Positions 1 through 9,017 of a stretch of 64,000 bases of DNA are shown here, in pieces. Location: positions 1 to 64,000 of the forward strand of contig JBILKR010000010.1 of NCBI GenBank assembly GCA_044376575.1, given 5' to 3'. This DNA comes from BA4 sp044376575 (GTDB lineage Bacteria > Bacteroidota > Bacteroidia > CAIKAF01). Position 1 is the stretch's first letter, and each line of letters starts with the position of its first letter. The notes under the pieces were generated by a model. It ran no database searches and was not told the DNA's origin. It was given only the letters and a program-made list of their open reading frames with translations. The position numbers and the translations under genes were made by a program.

Positions 1-269
1 AGATCAAAGCCCCTTATTTTTCCACCACCATAGCAGCAGTATAATTTGTCGCCAAGTATTTCAATTCCATATGGACCTTGTGTCATCCCTGAGCAAAATG
101 TTGACAGGTTTCCGTTGGCTTCGCGGATTAATACTGTTCCGTTATTTTTATTTCCAATTAACCAGCGCTGATGAACATAATCATATTCGCAACTTTCGGG
201 TCCGCTGTATGTTTGAGCAAATCCATTTCCAAAGAATAAAATAATGAGTAAAGTAAAAGTATGTTTCAT
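1..269 (-). CDS. Secreted beta-propeller-like protein, N-terminal part only (runs off left edge)
   Basis: Only the first 89 or so residues are present; the reading frame is open to the left edge. It starts at the ATG ending at 269. Residues 1-19 look like a signal peptide: a Lys near the start, a Leu/Ile-rich core and GNGFAQ at the cleavage site. The visible mature part (WLIGNKNNG, then GPYGIEILGDKLY) resembles blades of SMP-30/NHL-type propellers, in which a GPxGI turn precedes a hydrophobic strand; this is inference from a short stretch. It starts 19 bases after the lpxH stop, so it is probably the distal gene of the minus-strand run that begins at lpxK. The function cannot be assigned from what is visible. 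Confidence 0.7.
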   Translation of the reverse strand, partial: MKHTFTLLIILFFGNGFAQTYSGPESCEYDYVHQRWLIGNKNNGTVLIREANGNLSTFCSGMTQGPYGIEILGDKLYCCYGGGKIRGFD

Positions 270-288
270 AAGTGTTATGTATATTGAT

Positions 289-1059
289 TTATTGTGCAAC
301 AGAAAAAGTTTTTAATTCCAGCTTTTCTCCATTGAAAACAGCATATGTAGAATATGTAATCCAATCACCAAGATTAAAATAAAAACATCCTGATGATATT
401 TCTTTTTGAATTGGTAAATGTCGATGTCCAAATATCATATACTGATAATTTTTATTTTGTAATATTTCTTTACAATACATCACCAGCCATTCGTTTTCAT
501 CACCCAAATATTTTGTGTCTTTTTTATGATTTGCTTTTCTGCTTGCAAGGCTCATTCTGGTAGCAATAGAAAAGCCAAGATTAGGATGAATTCTTGCAAA
601 ACACCATTGAAAAAATCGATTCCTGAATATTTTTTTCAGGAATTTATAACCGTAATCTCCCGGTCCCAATCCGTCTCCGTGGCCGATAAGAAATTTAATC
701 CCATTCCATGCTCTTTCTTCGGCTTGATAATGAATAGATACCCCAAGTTCTTTTTTTAGATATCCAAACATCCACATGTCATGATTACCAACGTGAATAT
801 GAACGGGAATTCCCTTGTCAGTCAATTGTGCTATTTTCCCCAGTAAGCGAATATATCCCTTAGGTGCGACATGTTGATATTCAAACCAAAAATCAAAAAT
901 ATCACCAACTAAAAAAATTTCCTGAGCGTCATGTTGAATCTCATCAAGCCACTTAATAATTCGCAACTCACGTTGTTTGCTATCTGTATCATTAGGTGCT
1001 CCGAGATGGAAATCGGACGCAAAATAAATTTTTTTACCTGTCTGCAGTATTGATTTCAT
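289..1059 (-). CDS. lpxH: UDP-2,3-diacylglucosamine diphosphatase (LpxH)
   Basis: Calcineurin-like metallophosphoesterase of 256 residues that hydrolyses UDP-2,3-diacylglucosamine to lipid X in lipid A synthesis, at the inner face of the cytoplasmic membrane. The metal-binding blocks are all visible: DFHLG (Asp-16, His-18), GDIFDFW (Asp-53), GNHD (91-94), GHGDG and the C-terminal GHRH. The aromatic/basic stretch between GHGDG and GHRH is the usual lid region of LpxH, which distinguishes it from generic phosphoesterases. Its ATG overlaps the TAA of the upstream thioredoxin gene (TAATG), indicating translational coupling. A second lipid A enzyme, lpxK, heads the same minus-strand run. Confidence 0.93.
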   Translation of the reverse strand: MKSILQTGKKIYFASDFHLGAPNDTDSKQRELRIIKWLDEIQHDAQEIFLVGDIFDFWFEYQHVAPKGYIRLLGKIAQLTDKGIPVHIHVGNHDMWMFGYLKKELGVSIHYQAEERAWNGIKFLIGHGDGLGPGDYGYKFLKKIFRNRFFQWCFARIHPNLGFSIATRMSLASRKANHKKDTKYLGDENEWLVMYCKEILQNKNYQYMIFGHRHLPIQKEISSGCFYFNLGDWITYSTYAVFNGEKLELKTFSVAQ

Positions 1060-2198
1060 TATGCCCCGGCCTTAGCGGTTAGCAGTTCCTGTAGCTTTTT
1101 ATCCAATGCATCACCGGTTAAATTTTTAGCAACAATTTTACCATCCGGATCAATAAGAATATTGTATGGAATAAATGTTACTTTATAAATTTTAGCCGGA
1201 GCGGCTTCCCAGAATAATAGGTCGCTACCCTGTGGCCACGTTAATTTATCTTGTTGAATAGCTTCTACCCAAGCATCTTTATTTTGATCAAGACTTACAC
1301 CGAAAATTTCAAAATTATTTTTTTTGTACTTGTTGTATAATTTAACCAGTTCCGGATTAGTCATTCGACAAGGCCTGCACCAAGATGCCCAAAAGTCAAT
1401 CAACACATATCTGCCTTTAAATGAACTCAGGCTGATTGGTTTTCCTTCTGGTGTATTGATTTCAAAATCCGGAGCAAGTGTTCCGGGAAGTAACTTTGTT
1501 AATTCACTAACTGTTGCTGCAAAATTAACAACGAATGGATTGCCGGAATGCCTCGTATTTAAAGCATTTGAAGCATTAATAAAAAGCGTTGGATCGGTTT
1601 CAGGATTCATCATTGAGATAGCCTGTAAAGTAACCAATTTGCCCGCATTATTTTCTACAATTATTTTTAAATCTGTTGAGTTTTGTTCAGCTGTTTTCGT
1701 CATTAAAGCATTCGCCTCAGCCTGATTGAATTGTTGTGGATTTTTTTGATAAGCACTATTCAATGAATCCATCATTGATTGATAGCGCATTGCATACACG
1801 TTGATTTGTTGTAAGATATTAGTCTCTTCACTCCCGTTTACTTTATAACTAGCACTCGCATTTTCTACATTCGCCTCAAATTTTAATGTCTCTGTTGAAT
1901 CGGATATAAATACCATTACATTTGAACCGGGAGCAACATTTGATTGGGGTTTTTGATTGCCTATACGCAATTGATAAAATGTTCGGTCCTGTGGTTTTGA
2001 ATAAATAGAAAAAGATCCTTTTGCATCAATCTTTGCACTGTCTAATATGATGGCTTTTTCAGGTGTAAGTTTTTCCAGATAAATATATATTCCTTCACCA
2101 CCTTTAATAGTCCCTGTAATTGATGGTGTGCCTTTGGATTGTTTACATGATACCCATACAAAAGCTAAAACAGATAGTGATAAAAGAACTTTATTCAT
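1059..2198 (-). CDS. TlpA/ResA-type thioredoxin lipoprotein with DUF4369 N-domain
   Basis: Protein of 379 residues with an N-terminal hydrophobic segment ending in VSC (Cys-18), consistent with a lipoprotein signal, although the -3 position is unusual. Residues about 25-125 match the DUF4369 pattern (glycine-rich start, then LDSAKIDAKGSF). Residues about 240-375 are a TlpA-like thioredoxin fold with the redox motif WCRPC at 273-277 and a cis-Pro region (FIPYNILIDPDG). Such proteins are periplasmic thiol-disulfide reductases; the substrate is unknown. It starts 3 bases after the gatB stop and overlaps lpxH by one base. The family assignment is firm, the substrate open. Confidence 0.88.
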   Translation of the reverse strand: MNKVLLSLSVLAFVWVSCKQSKGTPSITGTIKGGEGIYIYLEKLTPEKAIILDSAKIDAKGSFSIYSKPQDRTFYQLRIGNQKPQSNVAPGSNVMVFISDSTETLKFEANVENASASYKVNGSEETNILQQINVYAMRYQSMMDSLNSAYQKNPQQFNQAEANALMTKTAEQNSTDLKIIVENNAGKLVTLQAISMMNPETDPTLFINASNALNTRHSGNPFVVNFAATVSELTKLLPGTLAPDFEINTPEGKPISLSSFKGRYVLIDFWASWCRPCRMTNPELVKLYNKYKKNNFEIFGVSLDQNKDAWVEAIQQDKLTWPQGSDLLFWEAAPAKIYKVTFIPYNILIDPDGKIVAKNLTGDALDKKLQELLTAKAGA

Positions 2199-2201
2199 GA
2201 T

Positions 2202-3659
2202 TTATGCATCTAATTTTTTACGTAATATTTCATTTGCAATTTTCGGATCAGCCTTACCCTTACTTGCTTTCATCACTTCTCCCATAAACATGCCAATCAA
2301 TCCTTTTTTCCCTTCTCTGTAACGGGCAACATCATCTTTTAATTCCAGAAGTACGGCATCAACAATTTCTTCAATGGCACTACTGTCGCTTTCCTGAAGC
2401 AAATTTAATTCCTGTGCAATCTGCATGGGATCTTTATCCGGGTTTTCTGTAAGTGCAGGGAAAATTTGTTGAGCAGCAGCTGTATTGCTGATCTTCCCCT
2501 GATCAATTGAATTAATCATTACAGCAATTGAAGAAGGTTTTACTTGAAATTCTCTGATGGATAATCCTTTTTCATTCAGATAAGATTTGATTTGCACCAT
2601 CATCCAGTTAGCTGCTGATTTTACATTTGAAGTATGTTTAATCATCTCTTCAAAATATAAAGCGTCATATTTGTTTTCTGTAATAACAGATGCATCTGTT
2701 TCAGGTAGCCCTAATTGTATGGTATATTTTTCAAACAATTCATTAGGCAACGGAGGCAATACCTGATGTATTTTTTCAATGTATTCGCTGGTAATAAAAA
2801 CAGGAGGAAGATCGGGTTCTGCGAAGTACCGATAATCATGGGCCATCTCTTTGCTTCTCATGGCAGATGTTGTACCTGAAAGAGCATCAAAATTTCTAGT
2901 TTCCTGAACAATCTTTTCACCTTTTTCTATCGCTTCAATCTGTCGTTTTGCTTCATACTCAATGGCACGCTGAACATTACGAATGGAATTCATATTTTTA
3001 ACTTCCACTCTTTTTCCGAATTCTGTAGATCCTTTTATTCTAACTGAAATATTAGCATCACAGCGCATACTTCCTTCTTCCATGTTTCCATCACAAATAT
3101 CAAGGTAACGCAGTAATTTCCTCACTTCTGTAAGGTATTGATAAGCTTCTTTCCCAGATCTTAATTCAGGTAAAGAAACAATCTCGAGTAGTGCAACTCC
3201 AGCTCTATTCAAGTCAATTAAACTATCAAACGGATCCTGATCATGCATACTTTTTCCTGCATCTTCTTCCATGTGGATACGCTGAAGATTAATTTGTTTT
3301 CTATTGCCATCTTCATCTTTAATGAGGATATAACCTCCTTCGCAAATGGGCGTGGTATCCTGAGTTATTTGATAACCCTTGGGAAGGTCTGCATAAAAAT
3401 AATTTTTTCGGGCAAACTGATTTTCATTTCGGATATTACAATGACATGCCAAACCTAATCGAACAGCAAATTCGACCGTTTTTGTATTGAGCACCGGAAG
3501 CGTTCCCGGTAGTCCTAATGATACCGGATTTACCAATGTGTTCGGCATAGCTCCATATTCAGTGCTGTCAGAAGAATATGCTTTTGATTTGGTCAGCAAT
3601 TGTGCGTGAACTTCAAGCCCGACTATTGTTTCATATTTATCATAAATGGTATTGCTCAT
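2202..3659 (-). CDS. gatB: Asp-tRNA(Asn)/Glu-tRNA(Gln) amidotransferase subunit B
   Basis: GatB, 485 residues, full length for the family. It forms the kinase part of the GatCAB amidotransferase, which converts misacylated Glu-tRNA(Gln) (and Asp-tRNA(Asn)) to the amide form in the cytoplasm. The opening YETIVGLEVHAQL block, the FARKNYFYADLPKGYQI block and RCDANISVR are classic GatB signatures; the C-terminal YqeY-like tail with GLIGMFMGEVMK binds tRNA. GatA and GatC are not in this window. It lies 45 bases after the purine nucleoside phosphorylase stop and 3 bases before the thioredoxin lipoprotein start, inside a tight minus-strand run. Confidence 0.97.
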   Translation of the reverse strand: MSNTIYDKYETIVGLEVHAQLLTKSKAYSSDSTEYGAMPNTLVNPVSLGLPGTLPVLNTKTVEFAVRLGLACHCNIRNENQFARKNYFYADLPKGYQITQDTTPICEGGYILIKDEDGNRKQINLQRIHMEEDAGKSMHDQDPFDSLIDLNRAGVALLEIVSLPELRSGKEAYQYLTEVRKLLRYLDICDGNMEEGSMRCDANISVRIKGSTEFGKRVEVKNMNSIRNVQRAIEYEAKRQIEAIEKGEKIVQETRNFDALSGTTSAMRSKEMAHDYRYFAEPDLPPVFITSEYIEKIHQVLPPLPNELFEKYTIQLGLPETDASVITENKYDALYFEEMIKHTSNVKSAANWMMVQIKSYLNEKGLSIREFQVKPSSIAVMINSIDQGKISNTAAAQQIFPALTENPDKDPMQIAQELNLLQESDSSAIEEIVDAVLLELKDDVARYREGKKGLIGMFMGEVMKASKGKADPKIANEILRKKLDA

Positions 3660-3704
3660 TTCACTGTGTTATTCTATTCGCGAAGATAATTGAATTTGAA
3701 TTTA

Positions 3705-4532
3705 TTAAAGTTTTTGTTCACTGATGCGCGGAATAAATTCCAACATCAAAGCCGTCATTTTTTTCTCTCCCGAATGTGCTGCTTCAATTACTTCTTCATG
3801 TGAAACACTGGTAATTTTATTTTCAAACCACATATCAGTGATGACTGATATTCCGAAACATTGCATGCCGGAGTGAACTCCTACAATAACTTCCGGAACG
3901 GTACTCATTCCAACGGCATCGGCTCCAATAATTCTTAAATAGCGATATTCTGAGGGCGTTTCGAAGCAAGGCCCGGAAACACCCGCATAAACTCCTTTAT
4001 GTAAAAGTATATTTTGTGATTTAGCAATATCCAACATTTGATCTACCATTCCATGGTGATAAGCTTTACTCATATCAGGAAATCGAGGACCTAATGCTTT
4101 GTTATTTGGCCCGTGAAGAGGATTCTCAGGGAATAAATTTATGTGATCAGTGATCACCATCAAGTCGCCAACTTTAAAATCAGGATTCATACCACCAGCA
4201 GCATTTGAAACAATCAACTGCGAAATATTTAGGGCTTTCATAACGCGTACCGGAAAGGTAACGGTTTTCATATCATATCCTTCGTAGTAATGAAATCGGC
4301 CTTGCATTGCCATAATGGGAATTCCCCTCAGATGTCCCAGGATTAATCTGCCGGAGTGACCTTCAACCGTGGATATAGGGAAATGTGGAATATCTTTATA
4401 AGGTAAGCTACATTGAATATCTATTTCATTTACAAGTCCGCCTAATCCTGATCCTAAAATAATACCCACTCGGGGCTGAATGTTACACTGGGATTCAATA
4501 AATTTTACTGTTTCTGCTATCTTTTCTAACAT
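3705..4532 (-). CDS. Purine-nucleoside phosphorylase, trimeric class
   Basis: Protein of 275 residues matching the trimeric (inosine/guanosine-type) purine nucleoside phosphorylases, which split purine nucleosides with phosphate to base plus ribose 1-phosphate. The phosphate-binding GSGLGG is at residues 27-32, the GHSGR and HYYEGYD blocks follow, and NAAGGMN and GPCFETPSEYR mark the base site; the MSTVPEVIV block is typical of the family. It is a cytoplasmic salvage enzyme. Its 5' end overlaps the 3' end of lpxK by 38 bases, so the two are surely co-transcribed, although the pathways differ. Either punA or deoD-like naming is possible; I leave the symbol blank. Confidence 0.92.
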   Translation of the reverse strand: MLEKIAETVKFIESQCNIQPRVGIILGSGLGGLVNEIDIQCSLPYKDIPHFPISTVEGHSGRLILGHLRGIPIMAMQGRFHYYEGYDMKTVTFPVRVMKALNISQLIVSNAAGGMNPDFKVGDLMVITDHINLFPENPLHGPNNKALGPRFPDMSKAYHHGMVDQMLDIAKSQNILLHKGVYAGVSGPCFETPSEYRYLRIIGADAVGMSTVPEVIVGVHSGMQCFGISVITDMWFENKITSVSHEEVIEAAHSGEKKMTALMLEFIPRISEQKL

Positions 4533-5589
4533 GATTCAACACTGCATTTTTAAATAACTCTTCATCACCCGGAAAAAATTCCGGTTCAACATCAATGTAA
4601 AACAAAGGTATATCATTACAGATACTTCGCAAGTTTTGTTCCATAAAACGCATTGCATCTTTTTCGGTAGTTACAATAAATTTTTTATTATCAGGAATTT
4701 CATGAAATGATTGTATGATTTTTTCCATTTCTGGTGGAGTAAAAGCATGATGATCTGGAAATGAAAAATGAGATTTCAATTCAAATTTAGATGCAATAAA
4801 TTTTTTAAATGGTTCCGGATTGGCTATTCCCGTAACAAGTATCACATCAAATGGCTCTTTTGTAGATTTCTCAAAATCAACATCAGGTGCAAGAATATGA
4901 TCATGAATGCTTTTTAAATGGCTGTTTTTCATTTGTGAGAAAAACACAAGCTGAGATGAATCTGACTGAATTTTTTCTTTAAGAAGTCTTTTTTCGAGTG
5001 GATTTAAAACTTTTTCATTTTTTGTTACTACAATAATATCTGCTCTGTATGCTTCAGTTAAAGGCTCCCGCAGATTTCCTGCAGGAAGTAAAAAGGGTGG
5101 ATCCTGTATGTCTTTTTCGCAAACAAGCAAAATCGAAAGTGACGGCCTTACTGAACGATGCTGAAACCCATCATCCATAATAATTACTTCGGTTTCTTTA
5201 TATTTTGAAATAATACGTTGAATGGCTCTGTTCCTGTTTCCGTCAACAACAACGTGAATATCACGAAACTTCATTTTCATTTGAAGCGGTTCGTCACCAC
5301 ATTCATGAGGCTGATCTGATGTAGTTACTTCTCTGTATCCACGAGTGGTCCTCCCATATCCTCGGCTTAGCACAACAGATTTATTCCCGTTTTCAATTAA
5401 ATACCTAATTATTTTTTCTGTATGTGGTGTTTTCCCGCTACCGCCGGTTGTAAGGTTGCCAACTACAATGATTGGAATATCATAGGTTTTTGATTTAATC
5501 AGCTGATAATGATATAAGTAATTTTTTATCTGAATAAATCCTTTATACAGATAGGATATGGGGAGCAATATGTAATTTTTATAGTTCAA
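4495..5589 (-). CDS. lpxK: Tetraacyldisaccharide 4'-kinase (LpxK)
   Basis: LpxK, 364 residues, phosphorylates the 4' position of tetraacyldisaccharide 1-phosphate to give lipid IVA at the inner membrane. Residues 1-30 carry a hydrophobic/aromatic N-terminal anchor; the P-loop lies at residues 44-54 (GNLTTGGSGKT), followed by the LSRGYGR block and IMDDGFQH, both LpxK signatures. The C-terminal TGIANP and FPDHHAF blocks and TEKDAMR are also present. It heads the minus-strand run and has a plausible promoter just upstream (5620-5649). Its 3' end overlaps the purine nucleoside phosphorylase gene by 38 bases. Confidence 0.95.
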   Translation of the reverse strand: MNYKNYILLPISYLYKGFIQIKNYLYHYQLIKSKTYDIPIIVVGNLTTGGSGKTPHTEKIIRYLIENGNKSVVLSRGYGRTTRGYREVTTSDQPHECGDEPLQMKMKFRDIHVVVDGNRNRAIQRIISKYKETEVIIMDDGFQHRSVRPSLSILLVCEKDIQDPPFLLPAGNLREPLTEAYRADIIVVTKNEKVLNPLEKRLLKEKIQSDSSQLVFFSQMKNSHLKSIHDHILAPDVDFEKSTKEPFDVILVTGIANPEPFKKFIASKFELKSHFSFPDHHAFTPPEMEKIIQSFHEIPDNKKFIVTTEKDAMRFMEQNLRSICNDIPLFYIDVEPEFFPGDEELFKNAVLNHVRKDSRNSKIY

Positions 5590-5619
5590 TGACCATATTT
5601 TCTATGGAACCATACTTAT

Positions 5620-5649
5620 CAAATATAATATAAAAAAAATCAAAAACAA
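5620..5649 (-). promoter_or_regulatory. Candidate Bacteroidota-type promoter for lpxK operon
   Basis: On the minus strand a -7 box TATATTTG (5627-5620) matches TAnnTTTG exactly, with TTG 19 bases upstream (5649-5647). The ATG of lpxK lies about 30 bases downstream of the -7 box. Found by eye against the known Bacteroidota consensus; no transcription data. Confidence 0.45.
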
Positions 5650-5706
5650 TTCTTTTAATCAGTAGTTTACTATTTTTCGTCTATCAAAATATTTTACTTT
5701 TAGAAA

Positions 5707-6798
5707 ATGAAAAGCGTAGAATTATTTAATTTTTTGGACGAATTAGCTCCAGGTAGTTATAAGGAAAGTTACGACAATGTAGGTTTATTGGTGAAAGGGA
5801 GCGATAATCTTACAGGGGTGTTGGTAAGTTTGGATTGCACAGAGGAGGTCGTAAATGAAGCTATTGAAAGGGGCTTGAATTGCATCGTATCTCATCATCC
5901 TTTGATTTTTAATGGACTGAAAAGTATATTGGGACGAACCGATGCTGAAAGAGCGTTACTTAAAGCCATCAGACATCAAATAAATATTTATGCTATACAT
6001 ACTAACCTGGATAATGTATTACATGGGGTGAACCAAATGATGGCAGAGAAATTAGAACTATCAAATTGCTCAGTATTAAGAGAACAGCCGAATACATTGT
6101 GTAAATTGATTACGTATGTTCCGCATGATCATGCTGAACAGGTTTGTCAGGCAATGTTTGATGCGGGAGCAGGGACTATTGGGAATTATTCAGATTGTAG
6201 TTTCAGGCTGAAAGGAACCGGAACCTTCAAGGCAATGGACGGCGCTAGTCCTTTTCTCGGAGAAATTAACGAACGACATGAAGAACCGGAAACAAGGATT
6301 GAGCTGATTTTTCCTATTTACAAAAAATCGAAAATATTGAATGCTTTAAAAAAGGCTCATCCTTACGAAGAGGTCGCCTATGAATTAATTCGTATTGAAA
6401 ATACTCGAAGAGATGTGGGGTCGGGACTAATTGGAGAATTGCATAAGCCTTTGCCGGTAATGGATTTTCTTGAAAAGGTAAAATCTCAATTCAATTGCGC
6501 TATACTTAAGCATACCAGCATCGTGAATCAGACAATTCAGAAAGTAGCCTTATGTGGAGGGGCGGGTATATTTTTGCTGGAAGACGCAAAAAACAAAGGC
6601 GCAGATGTTTTTATCACAGGAGATGTGAAATACCATGACTTTTTTAATACAGATGAAAAAATAATGCTCATAGATACAGGACATTTTGAAAGTGAGCAGT
6701 TTACAAAAGATTTGTTATTTTTAAATATTCAAAAAAAATTTCCTACATTTGCCGTCCTAAATTCTGTTACTTTAACGAATCCGGTTAAATATTATTAA
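5707..6798 (+). CDS. Nif3-like dinuclear metal centre protein
   Basis: NIF3/YbgI-YqfO family protein of 363 residues. The metal ligands are visible: SHHPLIF (His-63, His-64), the IHTNLDN Asp near residue 103, and the C-terminal DTGHFESE block. Its length exceeds the roughly 250 residues of YbgI because it carries the CutA/PII-like insert of the YqfO type, here about residues 130-230 (YVPHDHAEQVCQAMFDAGAGTIG then PYEEVAYEL). The family forms toroidal hexamers; a GTP cyclohydrolase I type 2 label is often propagated but is not supported here. It is separated by a single base from the zinc-ribbon gene downstream, a pairing I believe recurs in Bacteroidota. Confidence 0.9.
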   Translation: MKSVELFNFLDELAPGSYKESYDNVGLLVKGSDNLTGVLVSLDCTEEVVNEAIERGLNCIVSHHPLIFNGLKSILGRTDAERALLKAIRHQINIYAIHTNLDNVLHGVNQMMAEKLELSNCSVLREQPNTLCKLITYVPHDHAEQVCQAMFDAGAGTIGNYSDCSFRLKGTGTFKAMDGASPFLGEINERHEEPETRIELIFPIYKKSKILNALKKAHPYEEVAYELIRIENTRRDVGSGLIGELHKPLPVMDFLEKVKSQFNCAILKHTSIVNQTIQKVALCGGAGIFLLEDAKNKGADVFITGDVKYHDFFNTDEKIMLIDTGHFESEQFTKDLLFLNIQKKFPTFAVLNSVTLTNPVKYY

Positions 6799-6799
6799 T

Positions 6800-7591
6800 A
6801 TGGCCAAGAAAACACAAGAAAACCTGTCGAAAGAAATTTCAGTTGAAGAAAAACTGAGAGCACTATTTGATTTGCAATTAATCGATTCGAAGATAGATCG
6901 CATTCGTACCGTTAGAGGTGAATTGCCATTGGAGGTTCAGGATTTGGAAGATGAAATTGCCGGACTTGAAACAAGGCTGGGAAAAATGAATGATGATTCA
7001 ACTGCACTTGACAATGAAATTAATGCAAAGAAAATCTCTATTAAAGACAGTCAGTCATTAATTAAGAAATACGAGCAACAGCAGGCGAATGTTAGAAATA
7101 ATCGTGAGTTTGACTCTTTATCAAAGGAAATAGAATATCAGAATTTGGAAATTCAGCTCTCTGAAAAGAGAATTAAAGAGTACAAGTATAAAATGGATAT
7201 CATCAAAAAAAGTCTGGAAGATTTACAGCAAAAATTAGATGAAAGAAGATCTGATTTGTCTCATAAAAAGGCTGAACTTGATGATATTATTGCTGAAACT
7301 AAGAAAGAAGAAGAAGCTTTATCCAAAAAGTCAGGAGAGTTTGAGGTGAATATTGAAGAAAGATATCTTTCTGCATATAAAAGAATTCGTTCGAATTCAT
7401 TTAATGGTTTAGCTGTAGTAAATATCGAGCGTGATTCATGTGGCGGATGTTTTAATAAAATACCACCACAGCGCCAGATCGATATTGCTCAGCGCAAAAA
7501 AATATTGGTTTGTGAACATTGTGGAAGAGTTATCGTAGATGCGGTACTGGCCTCAGAAGAAGAAGAGAAAATAAATAAACTGATTAAGTAA
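6800..7591 (+). CDS. Coiled-coil protein with C4-type zinc ribbon
   Basis: Protein of 263 residues. Residues about 15-190 are a nearly unbroken coiled coil (heptads rich in Leu, Glu and Lys), and residues about 213-240 form a C4 zinc ribbon (CGGCF, then CEHCGR). This is the zf-RING_7/DUF164 architecture, found in Bacteroidota and Chlamydiae, with suggested but unproven nucleic-acid or flagellar/secretion chaperone roles. No signal peptide, so cytoplasmic. It directly follows the Nif3-like gene (stop and start one base apart) and is closed by a strong hairpin terminator, so the two form a defined transcription unit. Confidence 0.88.
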   Translation: MAKKTQENLSKEISVEEKLRALFDLQLIDSKIDRIRTVRGELPLEVQDLEDEIAGLETRLGKMNDDSTALDNEINAKKISIKDSQSLIKKYEQQQANVRNNREFDSLSKEIEYQNLEIQLSEKRIKEYKYKMDIIKKSLEDLQQKLDERRSDLSHKKAELDDIIAETKKEEEALSKKSGEFEVNIEERYLSAYKRIRSNSFNGLAVVNIERDSCGGCFNKIPPQRQIDIAQRKKILVCEHCGRVIVDAVLASEEEEKINKLIK

Positions 7592-7595
7592 ATGT

Positions 7596-7625
7596 AAGCC
7601 CCCGAAATTTCGGGGGCTTTTTATT
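7596..7625 (+). terminator. Rho-independent terminator after zinc-ribbon gene
   Basis: A perfect palindrome with a GCCCCCG/CGGGGGC stem at 7598-7617 (flanked by AA/TT, loop within AAATTT) is followed by a T run. It sits 4 bases after the stop codon. Confidence 0.9.
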
Positions 7626-7638
7626 TAAAAATAAAATT

Positions 7639-8154
7639 ATGATGAAACCTAAAGTGGCCATTGTAATGGGAAGTAAGAGCGATCTTTCAGTGATGAAAGA
7701 TGCAGCCGATATTTTAGAATCCTTTTCCATCCCTTTTGAAATTACTGTTGTGTCTGCTCATCGCACGCCACATCGAATGGTACAGTTCGCTGAAAATGCC
7801 AGTTCACGGGGCATTCAGGTAATCATCGCAGGGGCCGGAGGAGCGGCTCATCTGCCGGGGATGATTGCTTCAATCACAACGCTTCCGGTGATTGGTGTCC
7901 CTGTAAAATCAAGTAATTCAATAGATGGCTGGGATTCCGTACTATCAATTTTGCAAATGCCAAATGGTGTTCCCGTTGCAACCGTTGCATTAAATGCATC
8001 AAAAAATGCAGGTATTCTTGCAGCTCAAATAATTGCCACAGCAGATCATTCTGTTGGGGAACAATTAAAAACGTTCAAAAAAACATTAATGGATAATGTG
8101 TTGGACACTGTAAAAGATTTTGATAACTTAGGCTATCGAAATCAGGTGAAATAA
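7639..8154 (+). CDS. purE: N5-carboxyaminoimidazole ribonucleotide mutase (PurE)
   Basis: PurE, 171 residues, moves the carboxyl group of N5-CAIR to give CAIR in de novo purine synthesis. The class I signature blocks are present: MGSKSDLSVM near the start, SAHRTP with the catalytic His, AGAGGAAHLPGM, and GWDSVLSILQMPNGVPV. The substrate loop reads SSNSIDGWDS where enterobacterial enzymes have SKALNGLDS, an ordinary variation. Start choice is ambiguous between two adjacent ATGs (7639 and 7642). purK is not in the window. It follows the terminator at 7596-7625, so it probably has its own promoter. Confidence 0.96.
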   Translation: MMKPKVAIVMGSKSDLSVMKDAADILESFSIPFEITVVSAHRTPHRMVQFAENASSRGIQVIIAGAGGAAHLPGMIASITTLPVIGVPVKSSNSIDGWDSVLSILQMPNGVPVATVALNASKNAGILAAQIIATADHSVGEQLKTFKKTLMDNVLDTVKDFDNLGYRNQVK

Positions 8155-8183
8155 ATTCACTTGATTCGTTTTACAGATTTACT

Positions 8184-9017
8184 ATGATGAAAAACTTTTT
8201 GGTGAGATTTTTTGCTGTTGTATTCATTCAGCTTTCATGTTATAGCTTTTTAGATGCTCAGAATAGTCCTGTTGGTGCAAGATCTGCGGCGATGGGTAAC
8301 GCATCTGTTCCTTTTTCAGACATCTGGTCTTCATACAATAATCAATCCGGTTTGGCGTGGTTAGAAAAAATGGAAGTGGGTGCTTTTTATGAAAATCGTT
8401 TTTTATTATCAGAATTAAGCAGTCAGGGTTTGGCATTTGCTGCACCTGTTAAAAAAGTAGGCACATTGGGATTTAATTTTAATCGCTTTGGTTATACCCA
8501 ATACCATGAAAATAAATTTGGATTTGCTTATGCAAGAAAATTCGGACCTATATTTTCTGCCGGAATACAAATCAATTTTCATTGGATACACATTGGACAG
8601 GGTTACGGAGATTTGGTTACAGCTTCAGGTGAATTATCTTTTCAGGTAAGGCCTATGCCAAAGTGGGTGATTGCAGCACACGTCTTTAATCCTACCCGCA
8701 CTCCACTCGCTTCCTATAACAGGGAAAATATTACAACAGTTTTCAGGTTAGGTACTTCCTATCTTTTTAGTGATAAATTACTGGTGTCTGTAGAAGCATC
8801 CACTGATATTGAATTTAATCCTACCGTGAGGGCAGGGTTAGAATATCACACGGCACAACCACTATATCTTCGTATCGGATTTAATTCCAATCCCGTTTCT
8901 CCAACATTTGGATTTGGATTGCAATTAAAAAATTTCAGAATGGATGCCGCCGCCGGATGGCAGCCGGTATTAGGGTTTTCTCCTCAGGCATCATTAAGTT
9001 ATAGAATCGGGAAATGA
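8184..9017 (+). CDS. PorV/PorQ-like outer-membrane beta-barrel protein
   Basis: Protein of 277 residues with an N-terminal signal peptide (hydrophobic residues 4-24, then LDAQ). The mature start reads GARSAAMGNASVPF followed by YNNQSGLAWL, the GAR/GNAS ... NPxGLA pattern of the PorV/PorQ (UPF0164-like) outer-membrane barrels. The rest is alternating hydrophobic/polar strands ending in a C-terminal aromatic-rich strand. PorV-type proteins shuttle T9SS substrates and PorQ-type ones act in attachment; this one is not next to other T9SS genes, so its role is open. Its stop overlaps the start of the next gene (ATGA), implying coupled expression with the helix-hairpin-helix barrel protein. Confidence 0.75.
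   Translation: MMKNFLVRFFAVVFIQLSCYSFLDAQNSPVGARSAAMGNASVPFSDIWSSYNNQSGLAWLEKMEVGAFYENRFLLSELSSQGLAFAAPVKKVGTLGFNFNRFGYTQYHENKFGFAYARKFGPIFSAGIQINFHWIHIGQGYGDLVTASGELSFQVRPMPKWVIAAHVFNPTRTPLASYNRENITTVFRLGTSYLFSDKLLVSVEASTDIEFNPTVRAGLEYHTAQPLYLRIGFNSNPVSPTFGFGLQLKNFRMDAAAGWQPVLGFSPQASLSYRIGK

Noticed and set aside
1324..1725. Open frame of 133 codons on the plus strand
   Set aside because: Lies fully inside the thioredoxin lipoprotein gene on the other strand, has no recognised domain or start signal; an antisense shadow.
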